Below are positions 37,184 through 47,741 of a DNA stretch of 64,000 nucleotides, one piece after another. Position 1 is the stretch's first letter. Each line of letters begins with the position of its first letter. The position numbers and the translations under genes were made by a program. The notes under the pieces are model-generated. The model saw only the letters and a program-made list of their open reading frames with translations. It did no database searches and was not told the DNA's origin. Source of the DNA: Stappia stellulata (GTDB lineage: Bacteria; Pseudomonadota; Alphaproteobacteria; Rhizobiales; Stappiaceae); NCBI RefSeq assembly GCF_020176715.1, contig NZ_JAIVMF010000014.1, forward strand, positions 58,691 to 122,690. Reading direction: 5' to 3'.

Positions 37184-38458
37184 GTGCGGCCAGGGGGTCC
37201 GCGCGCGGCGAAACAGTGGTGGTCGGTCTTGATTGAAGCGGCAATGCTTGTGGTTCTGGGCGCCTGCCTTGCGGGCCTCGTCGCGCTGGCGATGCTGCCT
37301 GCGATCTGGCGCCGCGCGGTGCGCCTGACGCGCCAGGCCGTCGAGGCCACCAGCCCGATGACCCACTCCGACGTGCGCGCGGAAATCAGCAGCCTGCGCG
37401 CCAGCCATGCGCTGGAGCAGCGCCGCCTGGAAACCGGTCTGGAACGGCTTCAGGCGGAAACCGCATCCAACCGCATTGCCCGGGATCGGGCCGAAAGCGC
37501 CGCCAACGACCTGCGCAAGGAGGTGCTCGCTCGCGACCAGGCGCTGGCAGAGGCGGCAACGCGCGAAGACGGTCTGCGCCGGGACATCCAGGAACGCGAG
37601 GAAGCCGTCGCCATGGCCAAGGCGCGCCAGCGCGAGCTGGAACGCAGCCTCAAGCGCATGATGGCCTCGGCCGGCGACGGCGCAACCGGGCTCGCGGCCG
37701 TGCCGACAGACAGCGCGGAGGCAGCATCGGCCTGGCAGGCCGAGTCAGACGCCAGCATCGCCCGCGCCTCCGATCTTGCCCGGATCGCCGGGCTTGAATC
37801 GGAAATCACCGCCTTGAAGCGCAAGCTCGAAGCCGCGGAACAAAAGGCGCGCGAGACCGCGGGCGCCCGGTCGGCCGAGGGATCGCCCGCGCCGCAGGCG
37901 GAGACCGACCGGCGCCGCTTCGGCCAGCAGAACAACCGGCTGTTTGAAGTGGAATCCAAGCTGATCGCCGCGCAGGCGGAAATCACCCGCCTGTCCATTC
38001 TGCTGGAAGAAGCCGGTCCATCCGCATCGACCGACGCGCAGCCTGCGACCGCGGACGGCGCACAGCGGCTCACGCGTCTGACTGCCGACGCGGAGCGGCT
38101 GGAAGCGGAAAACGCCCGCCTGCGGGCCGAATTGCACAGCAACGACGCCTTCATGTCGATGCGGCGCGAGCTCTCGGACCTTGCGGCCTCCGTGATGGCG
38201 AGCCTCGAGGGCGAAGCGGATGCCGCAACGAGGGAAAAGAGCCCGGCCGCGCCGGGAAACGCCAGAACCGCGCCGGAGCCAAGCGCCGGCAACAGCGACG
38301 AGCCGGCGGACCCGCAGCCCGGCAAGGACACCCAGACGTCGCTCTCCGCGCGCATCCGCGCGGCCCGCAAGCGTCTGAAGCCGGACAATGGGTCCGGCGC
38401 GGCGTCGGACACGACCACGCGGGAAACGCCCGCGTCGAAAGAAAAGGCCGGGGTCTGA
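37184..38458 (+). CDS. Membrane-anchored coiled-coil protein, unknown function
   Basis: 424 residues. One membrane segment lies at about 14-40 (VLIEAAMLVVLGACLAGLVALAMLP), followed by long Glu/Arg/Ala heptad regions (about 70-170, 200-230, 245-280 and 300-340) and a low-complexity Pro/Ala/Ser tail. It would sit in the inner membrane with a cytoplasmic coiled coil. The GTG at 37184 is preceded by GGCGGAGAC. I recognise no named family; similar proteins are common near eipA/chpT in Rhizobiales, but I cannot state a role. Confidence 0.7.
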   Translation: MRPGGPRAAKQWWSVLIEAAMLVVLGACLAGLVALAMLPAIWRRAVRLTRQAVEATSPMTHSDVRAEISSLRASHALEQRRLETGLERLQAETASNRIARDRAESAANDLRKEVLARDQALAEAATREDGLRRDIQEREEAVAMAKARQRELERSLKRMMASAGDGATGLAAVPTDSAEAASAWQAESDASIARASDLARIAGLESEITALKRKLEAAEQKARETAGARSAEGSPAPQAETDRRRFGQQNNRLFEVESKLIAAQAEITRLSILLEEAGPSASTDAQPATADGAQRLTRLTADAERLEAENARLRAELHSNDAFMSMRRELSDLAASVMASLEGEADAATREKSPAAPGNARTAPEPSAGNSDEPADPQPGKDTQTSLSARIRAARKRLKPDNGSGAASDTTTRETPASKEKAGV

Positions 38459-38646
38459 ACCTCCCGTCGACCGCGGCCTGCCCGCAAACCGGCGCGTTTG
38501 GCGAAATCCGACACGGCAGACGACTGTCTCGGAGCGCGCGGACATGCGCCGCTGAGAACGGTGACTTGGGACTATGACCTGGGAAAGCCGGCTCGTGGAC
38601 CGCGCCAGGGGCTGACCGGCAGACCGGACTTCGCCCCTTGCGAAAA

Positions 38647-38722
38647 TGGTACCCCCAAGGGGACTCGAACCCCTGTTTCCGCCGTGAGAGGGCGGCGTCC
38701 TAGACCGCTAGACGATGGGGGC
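38647..38722 (-). tRNA. tRNA-Glu (anticodon CTC)
   Basis: A 76-base tRNA on the minus strand with encoded CCA (38647-38649). The acceptor begins GCCCCCA and closes with GGGGGT plus discriminator A (G1-U72 wobble). The anticodon stem CCGCC/GGCGG holds loop CT-CTC-AC, and the T arm carries GGTTCGAGTCC. CTC reads GAG codons for glutamate. A T4 run and a small hairpin (TTCGC/GCGAA) follow the CCA. A good promoter lies upstream. Confidence 0.97.
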
Positions 38723-38750
38723 ATCGCTGGTCTTCGACGAGAAGAAGCGC

Positions 38751-38779
38751 GGTATAGACCGGGGCGCTGACGAATGCAA
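38751..38779 (-). promoter_or_regulatory. Promoter of tRNA-Glu
   Basis: On the minus strand, TTGCAT (38774-38779) and TATACC (38751-38756) are separated by exactly 17 bases and end 28 bases before the tRNA 5' end, a good housekeeping-sigma promoter fit. Confidence 0.7.
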
Positions 38780-38843
38780 GCACCGATAACGCGGAATTCG
38801 CGAGTTGCCCCCAGGCCGTGGAAACCGGCTGGCAAAGACCGCC

Positions 38844-39200
38844 CTACCGCGAAACGAAGGCGGTCTCGCCGATCACGGTTCCGGTCATCGGGTCGAGATA
38901 AAGCAGCTTGCTTGCCGCGCCCTCGCGCACCAGCAGGATCAGCCGCCCCTCGGCAAGCGCCATGCTTTCCACGCGGCCATCCTTGCCGATGGCGATGGTA
39001 GCGGCTATATCGCTTGCATCCGGCGGCGAGGCGCGGTCGGACAATCTGTAGATGATCGCCGCGAAAACCGCCACGAAGCCGAGCACCATGATCAGTCCGG
39101 ACACGGCGAGCAGGCGTTTCAGTTTCGCCTGAAGACGTTCTGCGGCCGGGTCAAGCGGCGGCTCCGTCTGGCTGTCGTCGTCCAAACCCGGATGTGTCAT
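38844..39200 (-). CDS. Small single-pass membrane protein divergent from rluD
   Basis: 118 residues: an acidic N terminus (MTHPGLDDDSQTEPPLDP), one membrane helix (about 33-55, LLAVSGLIMVLGFVAVFAAIIY) and a short beta-rich C-terminal domain. Proteins like this lie beside RluA/RluD-type synthases in Rhizobiales (DUF6476 may be the family, from memory and unsure). Its ATG shares the CATG at 39198-39201 with the ATG proposed for rluD on the other strand. No function can be assigned. Confidence 0.65.
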   Translation of the reverse strand: MTHPGLDDDSQTEPPLDPAAERLQAKLKRLLAVSGLIMVLGFVAVFAAIIYRLSDRASPPDASDIAATIAIGKDGRVESMALAEGRLILLVREGAASKLLYLDPMTGTVIGETAFVSR

Positions 39201-40242
39201 GTCGATGTCCACCAATGAAATGCCGGATTTCGGTCCGGCCGAAATCACTGCCGGTCCGCAGGATGCGGGCGTCCGTCTGGACGCCTGTCTGGCGCGGCAC
39301 GTTCAGGATATCAGCCGCAACCGCATCCAGTCCCTGATCAGGGAAGGTCACGTGCGCGTCGGCGCGCGGACCATAGTCGAGCCCAAATACCGGGTCAACG
39401 AAGGAGACGAACTCTCCCTCGACCTGCCGGAGCCGGAGCCCGCGGAGCCCGAAGCCCAGGACATCCCTCTCGTCGTCGCCTATGAGGACGAGCATCTGAT
39501 CGTCATCGACAAGCCGGCCGGACTGGTGGTTCACCCGGGCGCCGGTCATGCCACCGGCACGCTCGTCAACGCCCTCCTGCACCATTGCGGCGACAGCCTG
39601 TCCGGCATCGGCGGCGTCAAGCGTCCGGGCATCGTCCACCGCCTCGACAAGGACACCAGCGGACTGCTCGTGGTCGCCAAGACCGATGCCGCGCATCAGG
39701 GCCTGAGCGCGCAATTCGCCGATCACGGCCGCACCGGTCCGCTCGAGCGCGAATATTCCGCGCTGGTCTGGGGCGCGCCCTCGCATCTGAAGGGCACCGT
39801 CGACGCCAACCTCGGACGCTCCACCCACAATCGCCAGAAGATCGCGGTCTTCCGCTCCGGCGGGCGCAACGCCATCACCCATTGGCGGGTGCGCGAGCGC
39901 TTTCTGGAACCCGGACCGCAGCCCAAGGGCGCGCCGGCGATCGCCGCGCTGCTGACCTGCCGGCTGGAAACAGGCCGCACCCACCAGATCCGCGTCCACA
40001 TGGCCCATATCGGCCATCCGCTCGTGGGCGATGCCGACTATGGTGCGGGCTTTCGCACCAAGGCGACCCGGCTGGACGAGCCGGCAAAGAGCATCGTCCA
40101 GGCTTTCCCGCGCCAGGCGCTTCATGCCGGACTGCTCGCCTTCGAGCACCCGGCAACCGGCGAGACCCTGCGCTTTGAAAGTCCCCGTCCGGACGACCTG
40201 GAGGGCCTGATCGGAGCATTTCGATCTATTTCCCAACGTTAA
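39199..40242 (+). CDS. rluD: RluA/RluD-family 23S rRNA pseudouridine synthase
   Basis: 347 residues: an N-terminal S4 RNA-binding domain (VRLDACLARHVQDISRNRIQSLIREGHVRV, about 25-55) and a catalytic domain with HRLDKDTSGLLV, whose D150 is the catalytic Asp, and GRTHQIRVHMAHIGHPLVGD. It should isomerise uridines in helix 69 of 23S rRNA, the RluD role, although other RluA-family targets are possible. Start candidates are 39199, 39205 and 39220; no strong Shine-Dalgarno is present. rpoH follows in the same direction. Confidence 0.9.
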   Translation: MSMSTNEMPDFGPAEITAGPQDAGVRLDACLARHVQDISRNRIQSLIREGHVRVGARTIVEPKYRVNEGDELSLDLPEPEPAEPEAQDIPLVVAYEDEHLIVIDKPAGLVVHPGAGHATGTLVNALLHHCGDSLSGIGGVKRPGIVHRLDKDTSGLLVVAKTDAAHQGLSAQFADHGRTGPLEREYSALVWGAPSHLKGTVDANLGRSTHNRQKIAVFRSGGRNAITHWRVRERFLEPGPQPKGAPAIAALLTCRLETGRTHQIRVHMAHIGHPLVGDADYGAGFRTKATRLDEPAKSIVQAFPRQALHAGLLAFEHPATGETLRFESPRPDDLEGLIGAFRSISQR

Positions 40243-40286
40243 AATGCAAAATCAGGCCGTGTTTTTGTCAATTTGATCCTTATATT

Positions 40287-40325
40287 GGGCATCGGCGTGC
40301 CGTTTGGGCGCCGACGGGGATGCCC
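40287..40325 (+). promoter_or_regulatory. Hairpin in the rpoH upstream leader
   Basis: GGGCATC (40287-40293) pairs with GATGCCC (40319-40325), and CGGCG (40293-40297) with CGCCG (40309-40313), giving a long imperfect stem 72 bases before the rpoH start. It may be a leader RNA structure, since rpoH mRNAs are often controlled at translation by temperature, but the Shine-Dalgarno (40381-40390) is not part of it. Confidence 0.4.
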
Positions 40326-40397
40326 TTTGATGGCGGTTGTGCGGGGACTTCTCCCGCATCGCGCCTGAGGGATCACATTGGGAGAAAGGGTGCATTC

Positions 40398-41300
40398 ATG
40401 GCCCAGAATATTCCGGTTCTGAGTTCCGGCGAGGGCGGGCTCAGCCGATACCTGGACGAAATCCGCAGGTTCCCCATGCTGGAACCGCAAGAAGAATACA
40501 TGCTCGCCAAGCGCTACAAGGAACATGAGGACCCGCAGGCCGCGGAACGCCTCGTGACCTCGCACCTGCGCCTGGTCGCCAAGATCGCCATGGGCTATCG
40601 CGGCTACGGCCTGCCGATTTCCGAGGTCGTTTCGGAAGGCAACGTCGGTCTGATGCAGGCGGTCAAGCGCTTCGAGCCGGACAAGGGCTTCCGGCTCGCG
40701 ACCTACGCGATGTGGTGGATCAAGGCGGCGATCCAGGAATACATCCTGCGCTCCTGGTCGCTGGTCAAGATGGGCACCACGGCGAGCCAGAAACGCCTGT
40801 TCTTCAACCTGCGCCGCCTCAAGGGCAAGATCCAGGCGCTGGAGGAAGGCGACCTGAAGCCGCATCAGGTCACGGAGATCGCGACCAAGCTCGGCGTCAG
40901 CGAGACCGACGTGGTGTCGATGAACCGCCGGCTCGCCGGCGACGCCTCGCTGAACTCGCCAATCCGCGCCGAAGCCGACAGCGGCGAATGGCAGGACTGG
41001 CTGGTCGACGAGAGCGAGAGCCAGGAAACGCTCTACGCCCGGCAGGAAGAGCTGGACATGCGCCGCAAGCTGCTTGGCGACGCCATGGACGTTTTGAACG
41101 AGCGCGAGCGGCGGATCTTCGAGGCCCGGCGCCTGTCGGAAGACCCGATCACACTGGAAGATCTCTCGACCGAATTCGGCGTCAGCCGCGAGCGCGTGCG
41201 CCAGATCGAGGTGCGCGCCTTCGAAAAGGTTCAAAAGGCGGTGCGCCGCGGCGCCAAGGAACTCGAACAGCGTCCGGCCGAACTGGCCGACCACAGCTGA
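40398..41300 (+). CDS. rpoH: RNA polymerase heat-shock sigma factor RpoH
   Basis: 300 residues of sigma-32. Region 2 carries HLRLVAKIAMGYRGYGLPISEVVSEGNVGLMQAVKRFEPDKGFRLATYAMWWIKAAIQEYILRS, the RpoH-specific box QKRLFFNLRRLK follows, and region 4.2 is TLEDLSTEFGVSRERVRQIEVRAFEKVQK. It directs heat-shock transcription; the ftsH promoter in this window has the matching motif. The ATG at 40398 follows GGAGAAAGGG. Alphaproteobacteria often have two rpoH genes; which paralogue this is cannot be told. Confidence 0.97.
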   Translation: MAQNIPVLSSGEGGLSRYLDEIRRFPMLEPQEEYMLAKRYKEHEDPQAAERLVTSHLRLVAKIAMGYRGYGLPISEVVSEGNVGLMQAVKRFEPDKGFRLATYAMWWIKAAIQEYILRSWSLVKMGTTASQKRLFFNLRRLKGKIQALEEGDLKPHQVTEIATKLGVSETDVVSMNRRLAGDASLNSPIRAEADSGEWQDWLVDESESQETLYARQEELDMRRKLLGDAMDVLNERERRIFEARRLSEDPITLEDLSTEFGVSRERVRQIEVRAFEKVQKAVRRGAKELEQRPAELADHS

Positions 41301-41346
41301 CGCCCGGCGGCCGCACCGCCGCCGCCCACGGAGCGAAGATTACCGA

Positions 41347-41380
41347 CGCCCCGTCTCCTTGCAGGAGGCGGGGCGTTTTT
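41347..41380 (+). terminator. Strong intrinsic terminator of rpoH
   Basis: CGCCCCG (41347-41353) pairs with CGGGGCG (41369-41375), extended by CTCC/GGAG around loop TTGCA, and is followed by TTTTT (41376-41380). It lies 46 bases after the rpoH stop. Confidence 0.9.
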
Positions 41381-41472
41381 CTAACGTGACGACCTTCGCC
41401 CTGTTCGCGCTCCTCTCACTCTGGAGCGCGAGGCCCGAGAGGATGGCGCGCGGTGCCGGAAACGAAACCCCA

Positions 41473-43659
41473 ATGCGGATGAGCCGCCGCAAGCATCTTG
41501 CCGTCGCGGGCGTGGCAGGCGTTTTCCTGCTGGTCGTGACGCTGTTGCGGGCCATGGACCCGGCTTTCGTGGAATCCGTCCGCCTGATGGGGTTCGACAC
41601 CTATCAGCGCCTCTGGCCGCGCGCGGACGACGACTATCCCGTTCGCATCGTCGACATCGACGAGCGCTCGCTCGCCGTTCACGGCCAATGGCCCTGGCGG
41701 CGCGACACGCTCGCCGCACTGACAGATGCCCTGGCGGAGATGGGCGCTGCGGTCGTCGCCTATGACATGATCTTCGCCGAGCCCGACCGGCTGTCGCCGC
41801 ACCGCTACCTGCCCGAACTTGAGCAGGTGCCGGAGCTGAAGGCGCAGGCGCTTCCCGACACTGACGCCGCCTTTGCCGAGGCGATCGCCCGCATGCCGGT
41901 CGTGCTCGGATATGCGCTGCGGTCCGATGCGGACGGCGGGACGCCCGCCTCCAAGGCGGGCTTCGCCTATGCCGGCAGCAACCCGGCGGCCTCCCTGCCC
42001 GGGTTTCCCTCCGCGCTCAAGAGCCTCGACATGCTGGAGGCCCGGGCCGCCGGCAGCGGCAGCCTCAGCCTGTCGGCCCGCGACACCTCGGGGATCGTGC
42101 GGCGCATTCCGATGCTGGTGACGAATGGAGAGGCCCTGTTTCCCTCGCTGTCGATGGAGGCCTTGCGCGTCGCGCAAGGGGCCAGCGGCTATATCGTGCG
42201 CAGCGCGGATGCCAGCGGCGAGCTTGCCGTGGGCGGTGCCGCGGTGACCGAGGTCAAGGTCGGCGCGGTTTCCTTTCCAACGACGGCCATCGGCGAGCTC
42301 TGGGTCTATTTCAACGCCGACCGCAAGGACCGCTACATCTCCGCGGCCGACGTCCTCGATCCCGCCAAACGCCAGGAACTGCAATCGGAGATCGAAGGCA
42401 GGATCATCTATGTCGGCACTTCCTCGATCGGGCTGTTCGATATCCGCACCACCCCGCTGGGTGAACTGGTGCCGGGGGTCTCCGTGCATGCGCAGGCGAC
42501 CGAACAGATCCTGTCCGGCGATTTTCTCGCCCGCCCCGACTGGGCCTATGGCGCCGAGATCATCGCGACCGTCGCGATCGGGCTGATCGTCATCGCCCTG
42601 GTCCTTGCGGTCGGCGCGGGATGGGCGGCGCTGATCGGCGGAGCCATCGCCGCCGCGCTCTATGCGGGGGCGGTGCATCTGTTTCGCACGCAAGGGCTGC
42701 TGCTCGATCCGGTCTATCCCACGGCCGCGAACCTCTTCGTCTATGCCGCCGCGACCGCGCTGCTCTATGTGCTGACCGAGCGCGAGAAGCAGTTCGTCCG
42801 CACCGCCTTCGGCCAGTATCTCGCGCCGGAAATGGTGCGCCGTCTGGAAAGCGCACCGGACACGCTGAAACTCGGCGGCGAGATGCGCGACATGACGATC
42901 CTCTTCATGGATGTCCGCGGTTTCACGCCGATTTCCGAGCAATTGACGCCGACCGAACTCGTCGCCTTCCTCAATGCGCTGCTGTCTCCGCTCAGCGAGG
43001 AGATCCAGCGTCACGGCGGCACGATCGACAAATACATCGGCGACAGCATCATGGCCTTCTGGAACGCGCCGATGGAGGTGGAGGATCACGCCCGCAAGGC
43101 GGCGCAGGCCGCGCTGGCGATGCTGCGGGTGGTCGACGAATTGAACGCCAGTGACGCCTTCGGCTTCAAGGCGCGCGACATGCCGCAAAAAACCGTCCAG
43201 ATCGGCGTCGGACTGAACAGCGGCGAGGCCTGCGTCGGCAACATGGGCTCGAGCCGCCGGTTCAACTATTCGGTGATCGGCGACGCGGTGAACATCGCCG
43301 CACGGATCGAATCGAGCTGCAAGGGCATCGGCGCGGATTGCGTCGTGTCGGAAACGACCGCCCTTGCCGCGCCCGACTTCGCGCTGCTGGAGGCCGGTGC
43401 GATCCCGCTGAAGGGCAAAAGCGTGCCGATCACGCTGTTCGCGCTCGCCGGCGATCCCGCCTATGCCGCAACGCCCGCCTTTGCGGATCTTGCCGCCAAG
43501 CACGAGCGGATGATGGGCGCGATTGCAACGGAGGATGCACCGGCCGCCCGCAGGGCGCTCGACGCCTGCCGCGCTTGCGCGCCGCCGCATCTCTCGGGCT
43601 TCTACGACCGCTTCGCGGAGCGGATCGCCGCAATGGCTCCCGCCTCCCCGGCCCTGTGA
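41473..43659 (+). CDS. CHASE2-domain adenylate/guanylate cyclase
   Basis: About 728 residues. One N-terminal membrane helix and a periplasmic CHASE2 sensor (about 25-340: RLMGFDTYQRL, VRIVDIDERSLAVHGQWPW, GVSVHAQATEQIL) are followed by three helices (about 355-430) and a class III cyclase domain (MTILFMDVRGFTPISEQL with metal Asp, and KYIGDSIMAFWNAP, VGLNSGEACVGNMGS). It makes cAMP (or cGMP) in response to an unknown periplasmic signal. Alternative ATGs are at 41443 and 41479; 41473 puts the basic MRMSRRK just before the helix. Confidence 0.9.
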   Translation: MRMSRRKHLAVAGVAGVFLLVVTLLRAMDPAFVESVRLMGFDTYQRLWPRADDDYPVRIVDIDERSLAVHGQWPWRRDTLAALTDALAEMGAAVVAYDMIFAEPDRLSPHRYLPELEQVPELKAQALPDTDAAFAEAIARMPVVLGYALRSDADGGTPASKAGFAYAGSNPAASLPGFPSALKSLDMLEARAAGSGSLSLSARDTSGIVRRIPMLVTNGEALFPSLSMEALRVAQGASGYIVRSADASGELAVGGAAVTEVKVGAVSFPTTAIGELWVYFNADRKDRYISAADVLDPAKRQELQSEIEGRIIYVGTSSIGLFDIRTTPLGELVPGVSVHAQATEQILSGDFLARPDWAYGAEIIATVAIGLIVIALVLAVGAGWAALIGGAIAAALYAGAVHLFRTQGLLLDPVYPTAANLFVYAAATALLYVLTEREKQFVRTAFGQYLAPEMVRRLESAPDTLKLGGEMRDMTILFMDVRGFTPISEQLTPTELVAFLNALLSPLSEEIQRHGGTIDKYIGDSIMAFWNAPMEVEDHARKAAQAALAMLRVVDELNASDAFGFKARDMPQKTVQIGVGLNSGEACVGNMGSSRRFNYSVIGDAVNIAARIESSCKGIGADCVVSETTALAAPDFALLEAGAIPLKGKSVPITLFALAGDPAYAATPAFADLAAKHERMMGAIATEDAPAARRALDACRACAPPHLSGFYDRFAERIAAMAPASPAL

Positions 43660-43671
43660 GGATCCGCAGGA

Positions 43672-44613
43672 TCAGCGGCCCTCGCCTGTCGGCTTCGACA
43701 CCGGCCGGTCACGCGGTGCAAACAGCTTGAACACCCGCCCGTCGAGCACGCACAGGCCTGCGAGCAGGATCGCCATGCCGGCAAACTGGACACCGGAAAG
43801 CGCCTCGCCCAGAAACCCCGCACCGATCGCGGTCGCGGTCACCGGCACCAAAAGGGTCACAAGCGAGGCATTGGTCGCCCCGGCTTCGCGCAGAAGGCGA
43901 AAATAGATCAGATAGGCGAACGCCGTGCATAGGACGCCAAGTAGCGCCATCGCGATCCAGCCTTGCGCGCTCGTCTCTGCCACACGCCACCCCGCCCCCT
44001 GCCATGTCGCTGCCTGCCAGGCAGCCAGCGGCGCCATCAGCAACGTCGAGCCGGTCAGCTGGCCGGCGGCGGCAACCAGGATGGAAACCCCGGAAAACCA
44101 GCGGGCGAAGGTTGCCGCAAAGGCATAGGAGAGCGCCGCGCCCAGAAACAGCATCTTCGCCCACAGGGGCTCCGTGCCGATGCCGAAGAGGCCCGGCGAC
44201 AGCAGCACCGCGACCCCGACGAAACCGAGAGCGATGCCGGCAACCCGGTTGGCCTTGAGAACTTCCTGCGAAAACACCAGCGAGGCGACGATGACGGTGA
44301 AGATCGGCGTCGACGCATTGAGGATCGAGGCAAGGCTCGCGCTCACCTCCGTCTGCCCCCAGAAGATCAGCGAGAAGGGGATCGCGTTGTTCAAAAAGCC
44401 CATCAGCAGAAACGCGAGAAGCATGTCAGGGGCGGTCGGGAACCGCAGGCCGCGAAGCCGCAGGATGACATGCAGCACGACGGCAGCGATCGCGACCCGC
44501 GCGAAGACCAGCACGAGCGGCGGGATTTCCGCGACCGCAAGCTTGGCGAGGGGAAAAGTCCCGCCCCAGATCAGGGCGAGCAGGCACAGCAACGACCAGT
44601 TTTTCAGGCTCAT
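43672..44613 (-). CDS. EamA/DMT-family permease
   Basis: 313 residues with ten membrane helices in two EamA repeats (about 5-135 and 150-285), starting MSLKNWSLLCLLALIWGGTFPLAKLAVAEIPPLVLVFARVA, the RhaT/EamA N-terminal signature. Such proteins are exporters of metabolites or amino acids; the substrate cannot be read. The stop is 12 bases from the cyclase stop (convergent), and it diverges from an MFS gene across 268 bases. Confidence 0.9.
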   Translation of the reverse strand: MSLKNWSLLCLLALIWGGTFPLAKLAVAEIPPLVLVFARVAIAAVVLHVILRLRGLRFPTAPDMLLAFLLMGFLNNAIPFSLIFWGQTEVSASLASILNASTPIFTVIVASLVFSQEVLKANRVAGIALGFVGVAVLLSPGLFGIGTEPLWAKMLFLGAALSYAFAATFARWFSGVSILVAAAGQLTGSTLLMAPLAAWQAATWQGAGWRVAETSAQGWIAMALLGVLCTAFAYLIYFRLLREAGATNASLVTLLVPVTATAIGAGFLGEALSGVQFAGMAILLAGLCVLDGRVFKLFAPRDRPVSKPTGEGR

Positions 44614-44881
44614 CTCGGCAAATCCGGTTCGGCCGGGGAGCGACCGCTGTCAGGCGTGGAGGGGTATCACTTTTGTCCCCGCGCGGACACCCGATTTGCG
44701 AGCCCGCGCGGCCACGCCCGGACGCCCGCCCCCGCGCTACGCGCAATGCGGACCAGCGGTAATCGAGGGGGTAGCCGGCTTGCCCTGGTTCGCGATCCCG
44801 GTCACTCTCGTTCGACTGCATTGCCCTGATTGCGGGCACTGCCCGCTGTTTCTTTCCAACAACACCCTGCCGCATTTTCCG

Positions 44882-46153
44882 ATGCCCGACAGTCCCGCCC
44901 TGGCGCCACAACGCCCCCTTCTCGCCCGGCTCGTGCCATTGCTCGCCGCTGCCGCACTGCTGCTTGGTGCCAACGGGCTTGCCATGACGGTGATTGCCGT
45001 GCGCGCGCGCGACGGCGGGCTCTCCGACACGATGATCGGCCTGTTCGGCTCCGCCTATTACGCCGGCTTTATCGCAAGCGTCCTGCTCGCGCCCCGGCTC
45101 ATTCGCCGGGTCGGGCATATTCGCGTCTTCACGGCCCTTGCCTCGCTCGGCGCCATGTCGGTCCTGGCGCTGCTCCTGAGCGAACCGGGGCCCTCCTGGA
45201 GCGCCTTGCGCTTCCTCAGCGGGGCGGCGTTCTGCGGCACCGCGATGGTGCTGGAAAGCTGGCTCAATGCCCTTGCCTCCAATTCGGAACGCGGCCGGAT
45301 CCTCAGCATCTACCGCATTGTCGACCTGGCGGCGGTGACCGGCGGCCAGTTCCTGCTCCCGGCCTTCGGCGCAACCGGGACGGACATTCTGGTGATCATC
45401 GCGCTCTTGTTCTGCGGCGCGCTGATCCCGGTGTCGCTTGCGCGCGAGGACAATCCTCCGATGGCGGAAAACCCGGGTCCGGTGAACTACTTCGCGCTCT
45501 GGGCGATCTCGCCGGTCGCCGCCGTCGGCTGCCTGACCATCGGCCTGACCAATGGCGCCTTCCGCACCGTGGGTCCGGTCTATGCCCAGGCCGTCGGTCT
45601 CGACACCGAAAGCCTCGCCTTCTTCATCAGCCTGTGGGTGATCGCCGGCGCCCTGTTCCAGTACCCGCTCGGCTGGGCCTCGGACCGCACCGACCGGCGG
45701 TATGTGCTGCTGCTTGCGACCGCCGGCGCCGGCCTGTCCTGCGCGCTTCTTGCAGGCGTGGTCTCGCCGCTTGCGATCTTCATCGGCGGCTTTCTCTTCG
45801 GCGGCTTCGCGCTGCCGCTCTATTCGCTGTCGGCCGCCCATGCCAACGATCACGCCCGTCCCGGACAATTCGTCGAACTGGCCGCCGGCCTGACCATGTT
45901 CTTCGCCATCGGCGCCATGGCGGGACCCTTGCTCGCCTCGCTGGTGATGGATCGTTTCGGTCCGTCCGCCTTCTTCGTCTATACGGCCACCCTGCATCTC
46001 GCCTTCGTCGGCTTCGTGATCCTGCGCCTGGCCGCGCGCGACGCCGTTCCCGCCGATCGCCGCAAGCGGTTCGTCTGGCTTTTGCGCAACTCTCCGGCGA
46101 TCTTCCGGCTGGCGCGCACGGCCCGCAAACGGACCCGGGCCGACAAGCCCTGA
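44882..46153 (+). CDS. MFS transporter (YcaD-like)
   Basis: 423 residues with about twelve helices. MTVIAVRARDGGLSDTMIGLFGSAYYAGFIASVLLAPRLIRRVGHIR at the start and RYVLLLATAGAGLSCALLAGVV in the second half resemble the YcaD subfamily of MFS permeases. The ATG at 44882 is preferred to a far-upstream open frame that overlaps the EamA gene in antisense. The C-terminal cytoplasmic tail is basic (ARKRTRADKP). The substrate is unknown. Confidence 0.82.
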   Translation: MPDSPALAPQRPLLARLVPLLAAAALLLGANGLAMTVIAVRARDGGLSDTMIGLFGSAYYAGFIASVLLAPRLIRRVGHIRVFTALASLGAMSVLALLLSEPGPSWSALRFLSGAAFCGTAMVLESWLNALASNSERGRILSIYRIVDLAAVTGGQFLLPAFGATGTDILVIIALLFCGALIPVSLAREDNPPMAENPGPVNYFALWAISPVAAVGCLTIGLTNGAFRTVGPVYAQAVGLDTESLAFFISLWVIAGALFQYPLGWASDRTDRRYVLLLATAGAGLSCALLAGVVSPLAIFIGGFLFGGFALPLYSLSAAHANDHARPGQFVELAAGLTMFFAIGAMAGPLLASLVMDRFGPSAFFVYTATLHLAFVGFVILRLAARDAVPADRRKRFVWLLRNSPAIFRLARTARKRTRADKP

Positions 46154-46232
46154 AAAACGCCGCGCCAGGGGATGCATTTCCCGGCGAAGGACTCGTCAGG
46201 GCGGATCGGCTTGGGTATAGTCCGCGCGCTCT

Positions 46233-46252
46233 CCCCGGTTCGCAGGCCGGGG
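46233..46252 (+). terminator. Hairpin after the MFS gene
   Basis: CCCCGG (46233-46238) and CCGGGG (46247-46252) flank an 8-base loop and are followed by ATTTTCG, 80 bases after the MFS stop and 137 before purA. It may terminate the MFS message or belong to the purA leader. Confidence 0.4.
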
Positions 46253-46388
46253 ATTTTCGTGTGCGCGCGACACGGCGCGCAACAGTGTCGTTCTCCGCGC
46301 GGTTTTCAACCGCGCCGTCGAGATCTCGTCTGCGCGGCAGCAAACCGCGCGCTCTGGCTGAAATGCCTGTTGAAGGAACGCGAATACC

Positions 46389-47681
<1,293 letters not shown>

Positions 47682-47741
47682 GCCTTAAAACAGGGTCCGC
47701 GAGTCGCGGCGGATCCGCTGCGGCGACGGCGAGTTGAGCAT

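Noticed and set aside
40262..40290. TTGTCA and TATATT as an rpoH promoter
   Set aside because: The two are only 10 bases apart, so they cannot form one sigma-70-type promoter; no other good -35 fits.
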